A DNA stretch of 64,000 nucleotides from Acidimicrobiia bacterium (GCA_009835395.1 VXXM01000014.1:1-64000); one strand, 5' to 3'; positions 8,433-17,326 are shown, counted from the first letter of the stretch. Program-made: numbers and translations. The notes: a model not told the origin generated them from the sequence alone.

Positions 8433-9625
8433 GCGCTCCGCCCCTGGCGCGCAACGTTCATGAGGATGCCGGCGGCCGCCAGGTTCACGATCAGGCTCGA
8501 GCCCCCGTAGGAGACGAACGGGAGCGTCACGCCCATGGTGGGAAGCAGGCTCTGGGCCACCGCGATGTTGGTGAAGGCCTGCAGCACGAACCAGCCGCTG
8601 ATCCCCGCCGCCAGGAACGCCCCGTAGGGGTCGGGGGCGTCGCGGACCACGCGAATCCCCAGGATCCCCAGGGACAGGAACAGCGCCACCACCACGAGCG
8701 CGCCGATCAGTCCCAGATTCTCGGCGATCGTCACGAAGATGAAGTCGGTGTGGGCGTAGGGCACGTACGCCAGATTGGACCGCGCCCCTCCCGGTCCGAC
8801 CCCTGTCAATCCGCCCGAGGCGATCCCCACCTGCGCCTGCACGGCCTGGTAGCCCGCGCCGTATGGATCCGACCAGGGATCGAGGAAGGAGACGACACGC
8901 TGGCGCCGGTAGCCGATCAGCATCGTGAACAGCACGACCGCCCCCGCCCCCAGCGCCACGAGCGCCGCCACGTGCCGGGTCGGCAGCCCCGCCACGAACA
9001 GCATCGCCAGCAGGATCCCCCCGAGGAGCACGACCGTGCCCAGACTGGGTTGCGCCAGGACGAGCCCCGCCATCACCCCGAACACCACCAGCAGGGGCAG
9101 CAGCGTCTGGCGGACGCTCGCCACGCGGTCCAGCCGGCGTGACAGCAGCGACGCGGCGAACAGCACCAGTGCCAGCTTCGCCGCCTCCGAGGGCTGGATC
9201 ACCAGGCCGCCGATGCGGATCCAGCGCGCCGAGCCGTTGCCGACCTGCACCAGCGGCGACGGGACCAGCAGGCAGGCAAGTGCAGCCAGGGTCGCCACGA
9301 CCGCCCCGGTGGTCACCAGCGGCGCCCGCCAGCGGTGGTAGTCGACCCGGAGTGTCACGACGCAGGCGGCGAGGCCGAGTGCCAACCACAGAGCATGCCG
9401 CTTGGCGTGGAAGAAGGGATCCCCGGTGGCCTCGATGGAGGTGACCGTCGAGGACAGGACCACCATCACGAGTCCCAGCAGGCTCACGAGCACCAGCACG
9501 ACCGCCAGGGCACCGAAGGTGCGGGTGTTCCGCCCGACCGGCGGGCTCCGCAGGGCCTGCAGCGGCGTCGCCTGGTGTCGGCGGCCGGCGGCAGCCTGCG
9601 CGCGGCCGGCGGTCACCGCGGTCAC
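8429..9625 (-). CDS. ftsW: FtsW/RodA-family lipid II polymerase (FtsW)
   Basis: The product has 398 residues with about ten hydrophobic helices. FtsW is a SEDS-family peptidoglycan glycosyltransferase that works with the transpeptidase FtsI at the septum. Seen: the loop GNGSARWIRIGGLVIQPSE, then KLALVLFAASLL, and late helices ending LPFVSYGGSSL, a strongly conserved SEDS block. The start is GTG overlapping the murD stop by 4 nt. Its place between murD and murG identifies it as FtsW rather than RodA. Confidence 0.95.
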   Translation of the reverse strand: MTAVTAGRAQAAAGRRHQATPLQALRSPPVGRNTRTFGALAVVLVLVSLLGLVMVVLSSTVTSIEATGDPFFHAKRHALWLALGLAACVVTLRVDYHRWRAPLVTTGAVVATLAALACLLVPSPLVQVGNGSARWIRIGGLVIQPSEAAKLALVLFAASLLSRRLDRVASVRQTLLPLLVVFGVMAGLVLAQPSLGTVVLLGGILLAMLFVAGLPTRHVAALVALGAGAVVLFTMLIGYRRQRVVSFLDPWSDPYGAGYQAVQAQVGIASGGLTGVGPGGARSNLAYVPYAHTDFIFVTIAENLGLIGALVVVALFLSLGILGIRVVRDAPDPYGAFLAAGISGWFVLQAFTNIAVAQSLLPTMGVTLPFVSYGGSSLIVNLAAAGILMNVARQGRSA

Positions 9626-10953
9626 TCCGGGCCTCCCTCGCCGACCGCGGCGCGCACCAGCGCGGCAAAGTGCTCGCCCCGCTGGCGGTACGACTCGTAC
9701 CAGTCGAAGGAGGTGCAGCCCGGCGACAGCAGGATCGCCTCCCCGGGCAGGGCCATCTCCCCTGCCGCAGCCACCGCCCCCGCCATGTCGGTGGCCCGCC
9801 GCACGGGCCGGGAGCCGGCGAAAGCGGCGCCCACCTCGCCGGCGGCCTCGCCGATGGCCACCACGGCCCGTATCGAGGCGGCACCGGCCAGTCCGGCGAG
9901 ATCGAGTCCCTTGTTGCGCCCGCCGGCAATGAGCACGAGCGACTCGAACGCGCCGCTGGCGGCGAGCACCGCCTCGGGCGTCGTGGCCTTCGAGTCGTCG
10001 TACCAGCGGTTGGTGTCGGTCTCGGCCACCAGTTCCAGCCGGTGCGGGAGCCCGCGGAACGATTCCAGAGCGACGCGCACGTCCTCTGCGGGCGCGCCGG
10101 CCGCCAGGGCACAGGCGGCGGCGGCCTCGGCGTTGCGCAGATCGTGGGGGAACCTTCTCGGCAGCCGCGCGATCTCGACCAGTGGCTCACCGCCGACCCG
10201 GAGTGAGTCGCCGCAGGTGGCGACGTCACTCGCCGGCCGTCCGAAGGTCACCACCCTGCCCGCGGCCGGGCGCCGGGCCGCCACCACGGGGTCGGCCTCG
10301 TTGACCACAGCCACGTCACCGGCGCCCAGGTGCCGCCAGATGCCCGCCTTGGCCTCCTCGTAGGCCTCCAGGGAGGCATGCACGTCCAGATGGTCGGGAG
10401 AGAAGTTCAGCCAGGCCGCGACGCTCGGTCGGAAGGAGCGGCTCCGACCCAACCGGAACGAGGAGGCTTCGGCCACGAAGACCGCCGGGGCGGGATCGTC
10501 GATGGCGCTCACGAGCGGCAGGTCGTTGTTCCCCGCAGCCACCGCCCCGGTGCTCGGAGCCAGTGCTGCGGCCACCAGGGTCGTGACCGTCGTCTTGCCG
10601 TTGGTCCCGGTGACGGCCACGACGGGGCGGTCGTCCCAGGCGGCTGACAGGTCGAACTCGCTGAGGATCGCGGTGCCCGCGCCGGCTGCGGCGCGCATCG
10701 CCCGGTGACCGTCCGCCAGACCCGGCGTGGGCAGGAAGGCACCGCAGCGGCTCATCAGGACCGCCAGCTCGCCGTCGGGAGGCGACGCCTGCAGCACCCC
10801 GCCGGCCTCGGCCACCGCCTGCTGCACGCCCGCCCCCGGCGCGTCGTCGACGGCGATGAACTCGCAGCCGCGCCGGCTCAGCGCCCTGGCCACCGCCCGG
10901 TTCGTGGCACCCACCCCCCAGAGCAGGAACGGACCGTCCGCTGGACCGATCAC
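9622..10953 (-). CDS. murD: UDP-N-acetylmuramoyl-L-alanine--D-glutamate ligase MurD
   Basis: The product has 443 residues from GTG at 10953. MurD adds D-Glu to UDP-MurNAc-L-Ala with ATP. Seen: N-terminal GVGATNRAVARAL fold, ATP loop GTNGKTT (116-122), FSPDHLDVH near 195, and the C-terminal DDSKATTPEAVLAA block typical of MurD. The upstream open frame runs antisense-like through mraY; I place the start where the GTGA overlap with the mraY stop occurs and where the family N-terminus begins. Confidence 0.95.
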   Translation of the reverse strand: MIGPADGPFLLWGVGATNRAVARALSRRGCEFIAVDDAPGAGVQQAVAEAGGVLQASPPDGELAVLMSRCGAFLPTPGLADGHRAMRAAAGAGTAILSEFDLSAAWDDRPVVAVTGTNGKTTVTTLVAAALAPSTGAVAAGNNDLPLVSAIDDPAPAVFVAEASSFRLGRSRSFRPSVAAWLNFSPDHLDVHASLEAYEEAKAGIWRHLGAGDVAVVNEADPVVAARRPAAGRVVTFGRPASDVATCGDSLRVGGEPLVEIARLPRRFPHDLRNAEAAAACALAAGAPAEDVRVALESFRGLPHRLELVAETDTNRWYDDSKATTPEAVLAASGAFESLVLIAGGRNKGLDLAGLAGAASIRAVVAIGEAAGEVGAAFAGSRPVRRATDMAGAVAAAGEMALPGEAILLSPGCTSFDWYESYRQRGEHFAALVRAAVGEGGPE

Positions 10954-12008
10954 GGCGAGTCCCCCGCCGCCGACCGCGACTCGAGCAGCGGGAAGTAGTC
11001 GGCGTAGAACAGACCCAGCGCCACCGCGGTGGCGAACCCGGCAAGCAGCCAGAACCGCACGATGACCCACGTCTCGTGCCAGCCCCGCTGCTCGAAGTGA
11101 TGATGCACCGGCGCCATCGCGAACAGCCGCCGCCCTCCCATCGACTTGAACACCCCGATCTGCAGGATCACCGACAGGCCCTCCATCACGAACAGGGCGG
11201 CCATGATCGGCAGCAGCAGGTGGGTGTTGGTCGCCAGGGCCAGGCAGGCCAGGGCAGTCCCGATGGCGAGCGCCCCGGCATCGCCCATGATGATCTGCGC
11301 CGGGGCCGCGTTCCACCACAGGAACCCGACGCAGCCGCCGAGCATCGCAGCCCCCACGACGGCCAGATCCAGGGCGTGGGGCAGGTCGTAGAGGTCCACA
11401 TGCCGGAACGCCCAGTACCCGATGATGGTGAAGGCAGCGAAGTTGAAGATGCTCGATCCGGCTGCCAGACCGTCCAATCCGTCGGTGAAGTTGACCCCGT
11501 TGGCCGCCCCCACGATGATCAGCACGGCCCAGAGGCTCCAGCCCACCGGGCCCATGTCCCAGCCGATACCCCCGGCACGCGTGAACGACAACTCGGTGCT
11601 GACGTTGGTCGCCAGGACGGTCGCCGCGGCGAAACCGCCGCCCACGGCGCAAAGCCCCAGCATCTTGGCGCGCTTGCTGAGTCCCTTGCTGTGCGCACGG
11701 GAGACCTTGAGCCAATCGTCCAGCGCCCCCACGGCGGTCGCCCCCAGGATCGCCAGCATCACGAACAGCCCCGTGCGGGTGTAGATGCCCCCGTGGATGA
11801 AGTGGCTCCCGGCGTAGCCGGCGCAGGCGCCCCCGACGACGGCCAGCCCGCCCATCGTTGGCGTGCCCTGCTTGTGGGCGTGTGTCTCGGGCCCGTCGCT
11901 GCGGATGGGCTGGGTGAGGTTCCGGGCCCGGAAGAAGGCGATCAGCAGGCGCGTGCCCGCCAGGGACACGACGGTGGCGATGGCGGCGGCGAGCAGGAGG
12001 CGGATCAC
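10950..12008 (-). CDS. mraY: Phospho-N-acetylmuramoyl-pentapeptide transferase MraY
   Basis: The product has 352 residues with about ten membrane helices. MraY moves phospho-MurNAc-pentapeptide onto undecaprenyl phosphate to make lipid I. Seen: KQGTPTMGGLAV near 47-58, NFTDGLDGLAAG in the middle with the magnesium-binding Asp residues, GDAGALAIG, and the late VHHHFEQRGW block. The start is GTG overlapping the murE stop by 4 nt. The direct murE-mraY overlap leaves no room for murF, which normally lies here. Confidence 0.96.
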   Translation of the reverse strand: MIRLLLAAAIATVVSLAGTRLLIAFFRARNLTQPIRSDGPETHAHKQGTPTMGGLAVVGGACAGYAGSHFIHGGIYTRTGLFVMLAILGATAVGALDDWLKVSRAHSKGLSKRAKMLGLCAVGGGFAAATVLATNVSTELSFTRAGGIGWDMGPVGWSLWAVLIIVGAANGVNFTDGLDGLAAGSSIFNFAAFTIIGYWAFRHVDLYDLPHALDLAVVGAAMLGGCVGFLWWNAAPAQIIMGDAGALAIGTALACLALATNTHLLLPIMAALFVMEGLSVILQIGVFKSMGGRRLFAMAPVHHHFEQRGWHETWVIVRFWLLAGFATAVALGLFYADYFPLLESRSAAGDSP

Positions 12009-13441
12009 GTCGTCGCCACCCCCGCCACGGCGCCCAGGACTTCCCGCACCACCGCGACGTCGTCGAAGGGAAGCGACCTCCCGCCGATGATCTGCCGGGT
12101 CTCGTGTCCCTTGCCGGCGACGATCACGACGTCATCCGGCCGCGCGCCGGCCAGCGCCGCCGAGATGGCGCGCCGACGATCCGGCTCCAGCTCCGCGGCG
12201 CCGTCGGGCACACCGGCCATGACCGACCGGGCGATGTCGGCCGGATCCTCGCCCCGTGGATTGTCGGTCGTGATGATGATCCTGTCGGCAAGCCGGGAGG
12301 CGATGGCTCCCATCGCCTCCCGCTTGCCTTCATCCCGCTCGCCGCCGCAGCCGAAGACCACGGTCAGGCGAGACGGCGCGGGCACCAGGTTCCGGCCCGC
12401 GCGCAGCAGCTGCTCCAATGCCGCTGGAGAATGCGCGAAGTCCACGATCACCACCGCAGGCGATTCGGTCACCACTTCGAAGCGGCCCGGCAGGCGCGGC
12501 GCACGCCGGAGCCCCTCTGCGATCTCGGCCACCGATGTGCCGAGCGCCTCGGCGAGCGTGGCCGCCACCACCGCATTCGAGATGTTGAGTGCGCCCCCCA
12601 GGGGCAGCGTGACCTCGACCCCGCGCCAGCGGAAACGGCTGAAACGCGCCGCCACCTCCAGCACCTCGGCGTCGTCCTGCGAGCAGCGTCGCACCTCGCC
12701 GGTCAACTCGGCGGCGAGGCGCCGGCCCCAGCGGTCGTCGGTGCAGACCACCGGCAGGGAGGTCCTGGCGTCGCTGAACAGGCTGCGCTTGGCCCGGTAG
12801 TAGCCCTCCATGTCCCCGTGGTAGTCGAGGTGCTCCGGAGAGAGGTTGGTGAAGGCGGCGGCGGCGAACCGCAGCCCCTCGACGCGCTTCTGGGAGAGCC
12901 CGTGCGAGCTGACCTCCAGGACCGCGGCGCCCGCCCCTGCCGCCCGCGCCGAGGCCAGCCGGCCGGCCAACTCGGTCGCCCTCGGCGTGGTGAGGGTGCC
13001 GCTCAGGGTCCCGATCGCAACACAGCGCCGACCGGCGCCCTCCAGGATGCTGCTCAGCAGATGGGTGACAGTGGTCTTGCCGTTGGTGCCCGTCACCCCG
13101 GCCAGTTGCAGGTGCTCCTGCGGTGATCCGGCACCGGCAAGTGCCAGGGGACCGACGGCGGCGCGCACCTCGGGCACCACCAGCTGCGGCAGGCTCACCG
13201 GAAGGGCACGCTCGGTGACCAGCGCGGCGGCGCCGGCCTCGGCGGCCCCCGCCGCGAAGTCGTGACCGTCGCTGGATGCTCCCGGCATGCAGCAGAACAG
13301 GGCCCCGGCACGCACCTCGCGGGAGTCCTCGCAAACCACCGTGATCGGCGGGTCCTCGGACCGCACCCCGGCCGGGAGGTGCAGCCGGGCGGCGATCCCG
13401 CTGCGCCGCTGCAGCGACCGGAGGGTCGCCCGCTCAGTCAC
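12005..13441 (-). CDS. murE: UDP-MurNAc-tripeptide synthetase MurE (meso-DAP type)
   Basis: The product has 478 residues. Seen: SREVRAGALFC near 41-50, ATP loop GTNGKTT (118-124), EVSSHGLSQKRV near 176, the YRAKRSLF block with the carbamylated Lys (218), and DNPR at 393-396. In this family DNPR selects meso-diaminopimelate, so the wall is predicted to be DAP-type. The start is GTG overlapping the ftsI end by 8 nt. The protein is of normal single-enzyme length and is not a MurE-MurF fusion. Confidence 0.96.
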   Translation of the reverse strand: MTERATLRSLQRRSGIAARLHLPAGVRSEDPPITVVCEDSREVRAGALFCCMPGASSDGHDFAAGAAEAGAAALVTERALPVSLPQLVVPEVRAAVGPLALAGAGSPQEHLQLAGVTGTNGKTTVTHLLSSILEGAGRRCVAIGTLSGTLTTPRATELAGRLASARAAGAGAAVLEVSSHGLSQKRVEGLRFAAAAFTNLSPEHLDYHGDMEGYYRAKRSLFSDARTSLPVVCTDDRWGRRLAAELTGEVRRCSQDDAEVLEVAARFSRFRWRGVEVTLPLGGALNISNAVVAATLAEALGTSVAEIAEGLRRAPRLPGRFEVVTESPAVVIVDFAHSPAALEQLLRAGRNLVPAPSRLTVVFGCGGERDEGKREAMGAIASRLADRIIITTDNPRGEDPADIARSVMAGVPDGAAELEPDRRRAISAALAGARPDDVVIVAGKGHETRQIIGGRSLPFDDVAVVREVLGAVAGVATT

Positions 13442-15230
13442 GGGAGTCTCCCGCCGGCAGCGCCGCCAGGATCAAGTGCTGCTCGTGATCGGACGGCGGC
13501 GGCACCTTGAGGCGGCGCAGGGCGATCCGGGCCAACTCGGCGAACGCCGGCGCAGCCGCGCTCCCGCCGTAGATGGTGGTCGTGGGTTCGTCGATCACCA
13601 CGATCAGCGAGAGTTCCGGATCCGACGCCGGGAGGAATCCCACGAACGTGGCGATATAGCGGTAGTTCCCAGCCGCGTCCTCATAGCCGCCGTCGGGGTG
13701 CGGCTTGCGGGCGGTGCCGGTCTTGCCCGCCACCTCGTATCCGTCCACGGCGGCCTGCCGTCCCGTCCCGCTCTCCACGACCTCGCCCAGGATCCGGCGC
13801 ATGTGGATGGCCGCCGCGGCGGACACGACCCGCCGCGGTTCGAGCACGGGTTGCGGGCTCATGGGCTCCCCGCCGGGCGCGGTCACGTCTGCCACGATCC
13901 GCGCCGGGACGTAGACGCCGTCGTTGGCGATGGTGTTGAATGCCTGCAGCAGCTGCAGTGGCGTCAACGAGACGCCCTGGCCGATGGCGATGGTGGCCAG
14001 AGAGGTCCCCGACCAGTCCGACACGCTCGGCAACAGACCGGCGGACTCGCCGTAGAGCCCGAGCCCGCTGCGTGCCCCGAGACCGAATCGGCGCAGGTAG
14101 TTGTCGAGCTCGGCGGCGCCGAGCCGCTGTCCCCAGAGGATCGTCCCGATGTTGGATGACTCCACGACGATGTCGCGCACCGAATACTCCAGCACGGGGT
14201 GTGGCGAGTAGTCGCTGAACTGTGAATCGTGCACGACCAGGCGGTCGGGCACGGCCCTGGTCGTGGCCGGGCTGGCCAGCCCGGCGTCCAGAACGGCGGA
14301 GAAGGTGAGTCCCTTGATCGCCGATCCGGGCTCGAAGGCCCAGGTGATGGCCTTGTTCTCAGCGCCGGTGAGCACCTCCCCCGAGTCGTCGCGGGTTGCG
14401 GTGGACATGGCCAGGATCTCGCCGGTTGCCGGGCGGCCGAGGATGATCACCCCGCCGGCCGCGTCGGTCTCGCGCACCTGGGCTGCCAGGATGCGAGCTG
14501 CCTCGAACTGGAGCATCCCGTCGATGGTGAGCCGCAGATCGGCACCGTCGACAGCGAGCACCGACTCGCTGACCCCGCCGGGCACGCTGCGGCCACCCGG
14601 ATACATCTCGCGCAACTCCGAACCGTCGCTGGCGGCCAGCAGGTCGTCGTGGAGCAATTCGATGCCGGAGATGCCTGCGTGGTCGGTGCTCACCGAACCC
14701 ACGATCTCCACGGCGAAGTCGCCCAGCGGGTACGTCCGGTGCAGTTCCGGAACCGTGCCCACCCCCTCCAGCCCCAACTCGTGCACGCCCGCGGCCTGCT
14801 CGGGTGGTACCTGCCGCTGCAGGTAGACGAACTGGCCCGGCACCGACATCTTCTGGGCCAGCGGCTCCACCTCGGCACCGAGGGTGGGGGCCAGGGCGCG
14901 TGCCACGGTGAGCGGGTCGCCGATCCGGGAAGGATCCGCGTAGACCGCCGACCACTCCACCGACGTCGCCAGAGGCTCACCGGAGCGGTCCAGGATGTCG
15001 CCGCGCACGCCAATCACGGCGCTCTCCTGCAAGCGGTGGTCCCTGGCCCAGGCCAGGATCTGATCGTTCTCACCGAACTGAAGCTCGAAAGTCCGCGACA
15101 CGAGCCCGGCGGCCATCGCCAGCATCGCCAGCACGAGCACCGCCCGGCGGCCACCCGACCGGTAGCCCGGCGGCCCGGCGACGGCAGCCCGGCCCGTGAC
15201 GTGCGAGCGGCCACGGTCGGATCTGCTCAC
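13434..15230 (-). CDS. ftsI: Septal peptidoglycan transpeptidase FtsI (PBP3/PBP2-type)
   Basis: The product has 598 residues with one membrane segment (about 29-45), a class B PBP dimerisation domain (about 70-235) and a transpeptidase domain. The active-site motifs are complete: SxxK as SAIK with Ser303, SxN as SSN at 358-360, and KTGT at 503-506. It cross-links septal peptidoglycan together with FtsW. No PASTA repeats follow the catalytic domain. GTG at 15230 was chosen because it overlaps the ftsL stop (GTGA) and leaves a normal short cytoplasmic tail; the frame remains open upstream. Confidence 0.95.
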   Translation of the reverse strand: MSRSDRGRSHVTGRAAVAGPPGYRSGGRRAVLVLAMLAMAAGLVSRTFELQFGENDQILAWARDHRLQESAVIGVRGDILDRSGEPLATSVEWSAVYADPSRIGDPLTVARALAPTLGAEVEPLAQKMSVPGQFVYLQRQVPPEQAAGVHELGLEGVGTVPELHRTYPLGDFAVEIVGSVSTDHAGISGIELLHDDLLAASDGSELREMYPGGRSVPGGVSESVLAVDGADLRLTIDGMLQFEAARILAAQVRETDAAGGVIILGRPATGEILAMSTATRDDSGEVLTGAENKAITWAFEPGSAIKGLTFSAVLDAGLASPATTRAVPDRLVVHDSQFSDYSPHPVLEYSVRDIVVESSNIGTILWGQRLGAAELDNYLRRFGLGARSGLGLYGESAGLLPSVSDWSGTSLATIAIGQGVSLTPLQLLQAFNTIANDGVYVPARIVADVTAPGGEPMSPQPVLEPRRVVSAAAAIHMRRILGEVVESGTGRQAAVDGYEVAGKTGTARKPHPDGGYEDAAGNYRYIATFVGFLPASDPELSLIVVIDEPTTTIYGGSAAAPAFAELARIALRRLKVPPPSDHEQHLILAALPAGDSRD

Positions 15231-15613
15231 GGAGCCGGAGGGATGGCCGGGTCCAGGTAGTTGATCGTCTCCGGCGGCACCATCCCGAGGCGGTCCCGGG
15301 CCTCGGTGGCCAGCCGCGCCGGCGACAGCAGTTCGGCACGCCGTAGCCGCAACTCGCGGTCGAGGCTGACCGCCTCGTCGATCTGGTGGTCCAGCTGGTC
15401 GATGCGTCCCTGAGCCTGCGTGACCACGGCCTGGAGGACACCGATGGCGAACAGCCCGCCGAGCAGCACGATCACCACACGCACGACGATGCGGCGGACC
15501 GCCTTCGACCTGGGCCGCTCTCGCTCGACGACCCGGAGCCGGGACTGCGTGCCTGCCTGTGGGGCGGCCGGACGCGGGGTGGCCGGACGCGAGGTGGATA
15601 GCGCCCTGCTCAT
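15227..15613 (-). CDS. ftsL: FtsL/DivIC-like septum formation protein
   Basis: The product has 128 residues. A Pro/Arg-rich cytoplasmic tail is followed by one membrane helix (about 43-63) and a short heptad-like periplasmic coiled coil (about 66-105, QGRIDQLDHQIDEAVSLDRE). This is the FtsL/DivIC layout. Sequence conservation in the family is low, so the call rests on topology and on its place between rsmH and ftsI. It overlaps rsmH and ftsI by 4 nt each. Confidence 0.85.
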   Translation of the reverse strand: MSRALSTSRPATPRPAAPQAGTQSRLRVVERERPRSKAVRRIVVRVVIVLLGGLFAIGVLQAVVTQAQGRIDQLDHQIDEAVSLDRELRLRRAELLSPARLATEARDRLGMVPPETINYLDPAIPPAP

Positions 15614-16557
15614 GCCGCCGCCTGAAGCTTCTCGAAGGACCGTAAGCGGGCACTCGAGGCGCGCGGGTTGCGCCGGGTCTCCTCCGGTGCGGGTCGCGCC
15701 GGGCGCCGCGAGAGCAGTCGGATGCCGGCGACGGCGCCGCAGACGCAGGGAAGCCTCGGCGGGCAGGCACAGCCGCCGGAGGCGGCGGCCGCCAGGGTGT
15801 CCTTCACGACACGGTCCTCCCCGGAGTGGTAGCTGAGCACCACTCCCCGGCCGTCGGGCACGAGGCGGTCGATGGCCTGCGTGAGCGCAGGGGCGATCTG
15901 GGCGATCTCATCGTTGACCGCGATGCGCAGCGCCTGGAAGCTGCGCTTGGCGGGATGCCCGCCGCGCCGACGGTGGCGGGCAGGTATGGCGGCGCGCACG
16001 ACCTCGGCCAGCACGACGGTGTCGGGCAGCGGGCGGCGAGCCACGATGGCCCGGGCGATCCGGTGGGCATGCGGTTCGTCGCCGTAGCGCCGCAGCAGGC
16101 TCGCCAGGCGCTCGAGGGGCCATTCGTTGACGATCTGGGAAGCGCTGAGCTCGGCATCGGGTCCCATGCGCATGTCGATCGGTCCGGCAGCCCGGTAGCT
16201 GAAGCCCCGGGCGGGGGTGTCGAGCTGCATCGAGCTGACGCCGAGGTCGAAGATCACGCCCGAGAGCGAGCAGATCCCCAACTCGGCGAGCGCCGCGCCG
16301 AGCTCCGCGTAGCGGCAGCGGAGCAGCCGGACGCTGTCGGGAAGTCGCCGGGCGGCGGCGGCAAGTGCGGCCGGATCCCGATCCAGCCCGACGAATCTCA
16401 GATCGGGGCGATGCTCCAGGAGGGCGGCGGTGTGACCGCCTGCGCCGACCGTGGCATCCACGAGGACGCCCGGCGGGATCGGCTCCAGCACCTCGGTGAC
16501 CTCTCGGACCATGACGGAGTCGTGCCCGCCGATCCCGGGGCCCTCATGGACGGCCAC
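15610..16557 (-). CDS. rsmH: 16S rRNA (cytosine1402-N4)-methyltransferase RsmH
   Basis: The product has 315 residues. It methylates N4 of C1402 in 16S rRNA with S-adenosylmethionine. Seen: VDATVGAGGHTAALL (SAM loop) near 34-48, FVGLDRDPAAL, FDLGVSSMQLD, and the C-terminal SYHSGEDRVVK and NPRASSARLR blocks. The start is GTG with no clear ribosome site; the 165-nt gap up to mraZ contains a long perfect inverted repeat whose left arm begins 19 nt from this start, so translation or read-through may be affected by that structure. Confidence 0.95.
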   Translation of the reverse strand: MAVHEGPGIGGHDSVMVREVTEVLEPIPPGVLVDATVGAGGHTAALLEHRPDLRFVGLDRDPAALAAAARRLPDSVRLLRCRYAELGAALAELGICSLSGVIFDLGVSSMQLDTPARGFSYRAAGPIDMRMGPDAELSASQIVNEWPLERLASLLRRYGDEPHAHRIARAIVARRPLPDTVVLAEVVRAAIPARHRRRGGHPAKRSFQALRIAVNDEIAQIAPALTQAIDRLVPDGRGVVLSYHSGEDRVVKDTLAAAASGGCACPPRLPCVCGAVAGIRLLSRRPARPAPEETRRNPRASSARLRSFEKLQAAA

Positions 16558-16575
16558 GGTGCCGTTGCACCCGCG

Positions 16576-16705
16576 GTTCGCCGCTCAGCAATCCCCCGGC
16601 TGCCAGGACCTCGCGGCGATTGTTGCCGTCGCAAGGAAGGTGGCAAGTGGGCGGAGTAGGGATTGGCTGTCCTCCTGCCAGCCGGGGGATTGCTGAGCGG
16701 CGAAC
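16576..16705. repeat. 27-bp perfect inverted repeat between mraZ and rsmH
   Basis: The left arm 16576-16602 (begins GTTCGCCGCTCAGCAATCCC) is exactly complementary to the right arm 16679-16705. One mismatch later, five more bases pair on the inner side (to 16607/16674). The loop is about 64-76 nt. The element lies inside the dcw operon. It could be an attenuator, a processing site, or a small palindromic mobile element (MITE/REPIN-like); the sequence alone does not decide. Confidence 0.9.
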
Positions 16706-16722
16706 GAGCGCGGGCCGGTCGC

Positions 16723-17193
16723 TCACAGCCAACTGCTCTCGGACCAGGGATCCAGGCCCGCCTCATCGGCGTAGGCGCCGGCCCCACCGACCGTCTCCAG
16801 CCAGACCTCGCTGTTCCACAACTCGATCCGCTCGCCGACGCCCGCCACGAAGACGCGCGCCTCGCTCTCGGCGGTATCGATGCTCAGCACCTCGCGCAGC
16901 GGTTCGGGCACGACGATGCGTCCCTGCGCGTCGGGCCGAACGGGGTAGCCGTTGCCGGAGAACCAGCGGAGCAGGTTCTGCCCGGAACCCCGGGAGCGAA
17001 CCTCCTCCTCGAGTCGCCGGTAGGCCGCGTCGAAAGCCTTCTGACGCCATAGCCCCAGACAGGGGCTGCCGGGAACACGACCCAGGACGCAGCGGTCCTC
17101 GGCATCCAGCCCGCCGCGGAACTCCGGCGGGAGCGAGACGCGCCACTTACCGTCGATGGAGCGCTCGTGGCTGCCGGAGAATGTTCTGTCCAT
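16723..17193 (-). CDS. mraZ: Transcriptional regulator MraZ
   Basis: The product has 156 residues and contains two SpoVT-AbrB-like repeats. The first includes FSGSHERSIDGKWRVSLPPEF near 4-24 (shown only as its core, IDGKWRVSLP); the second includes RPDAQGRIVVPEPLRE near 88-103. MraZ binds direct repeats upstream of its own gene and represses or tunes the dcw operon. A matching set of three GTGG repeats spaced exactly 10 nt lies at 17301-17324. MraZ is the first gene of the operon. Confidence 0.95.
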   Translation of the reverse strand: MDRTFSGSHERSIDGKWRVSLPPEFRGGLDAEDRCVLGRVPGSPCLGLWRQKAFDAAYRRLEEEVRSRGSGQNLLRWFSGNGYPVRPDAQGRIVVPEPLREVLSIDTAESEARVFVAGVGERIELWNSEVWLETVGGAGAYADEAGLDPWSESSWL

Positions 17194-17273
17194 GGCGTGT
17201 GGTGTCTCACCAACTCAGCGCCGTGCATCGCGCTCGGCGCGGCTGTTCTGAACGGGGTGCGGTATCGGGATTC

Positions 17274-17279
17274 AGTATA
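17274..17279 (-). promoter_or_regulatory. -10 box (TATACT) of the mraZ promoter
   Basis: TATACT on the minus strand lies just downstream of the MraZ box and about 80 nt before the mraZ start. No good -35 is visible; the last MraZ repeat occupies that position. Confidence 0.6.
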
Positions 17280-17297
17280 GGGACTGCTCTCCCTTGT

Positions 17298-17326
17298 TCA
17301 CCACAATAGACCACTTCTCCCCACTC
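17298..17326 (-). promoter_or_regulatory. MraZ-binding box: three GTGG repeats with 10-nt period
   Basis: On the minus strand GTGG occurs at 17324, 17314 and 17304 (5' positions), exactly one helical turn apart. The known MraZ operators in Escherichia coli and Mycoplasma are direct repeats with the same 10-nt period (TGGGN or AAAGTG-type cores). The box overlaps the likely -35 region, which fits autorepression. Confidence 0.75.

Noticed and set aside
7254..10229. 991-codon frame covering murG, ftsW and part of murD
   Set aside because: Only its last 392 codons (murG) match a family. The upstream part is the wrong frame of ftsW and murD, which are clear in another frame.
16544..16732. Short minus-strand ORF bridging mraZ and rsmH
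   Set aside because: It is coded almost wholly by the inverted repeat and its loop, overlaps the rsmH start and has no family-like feature.
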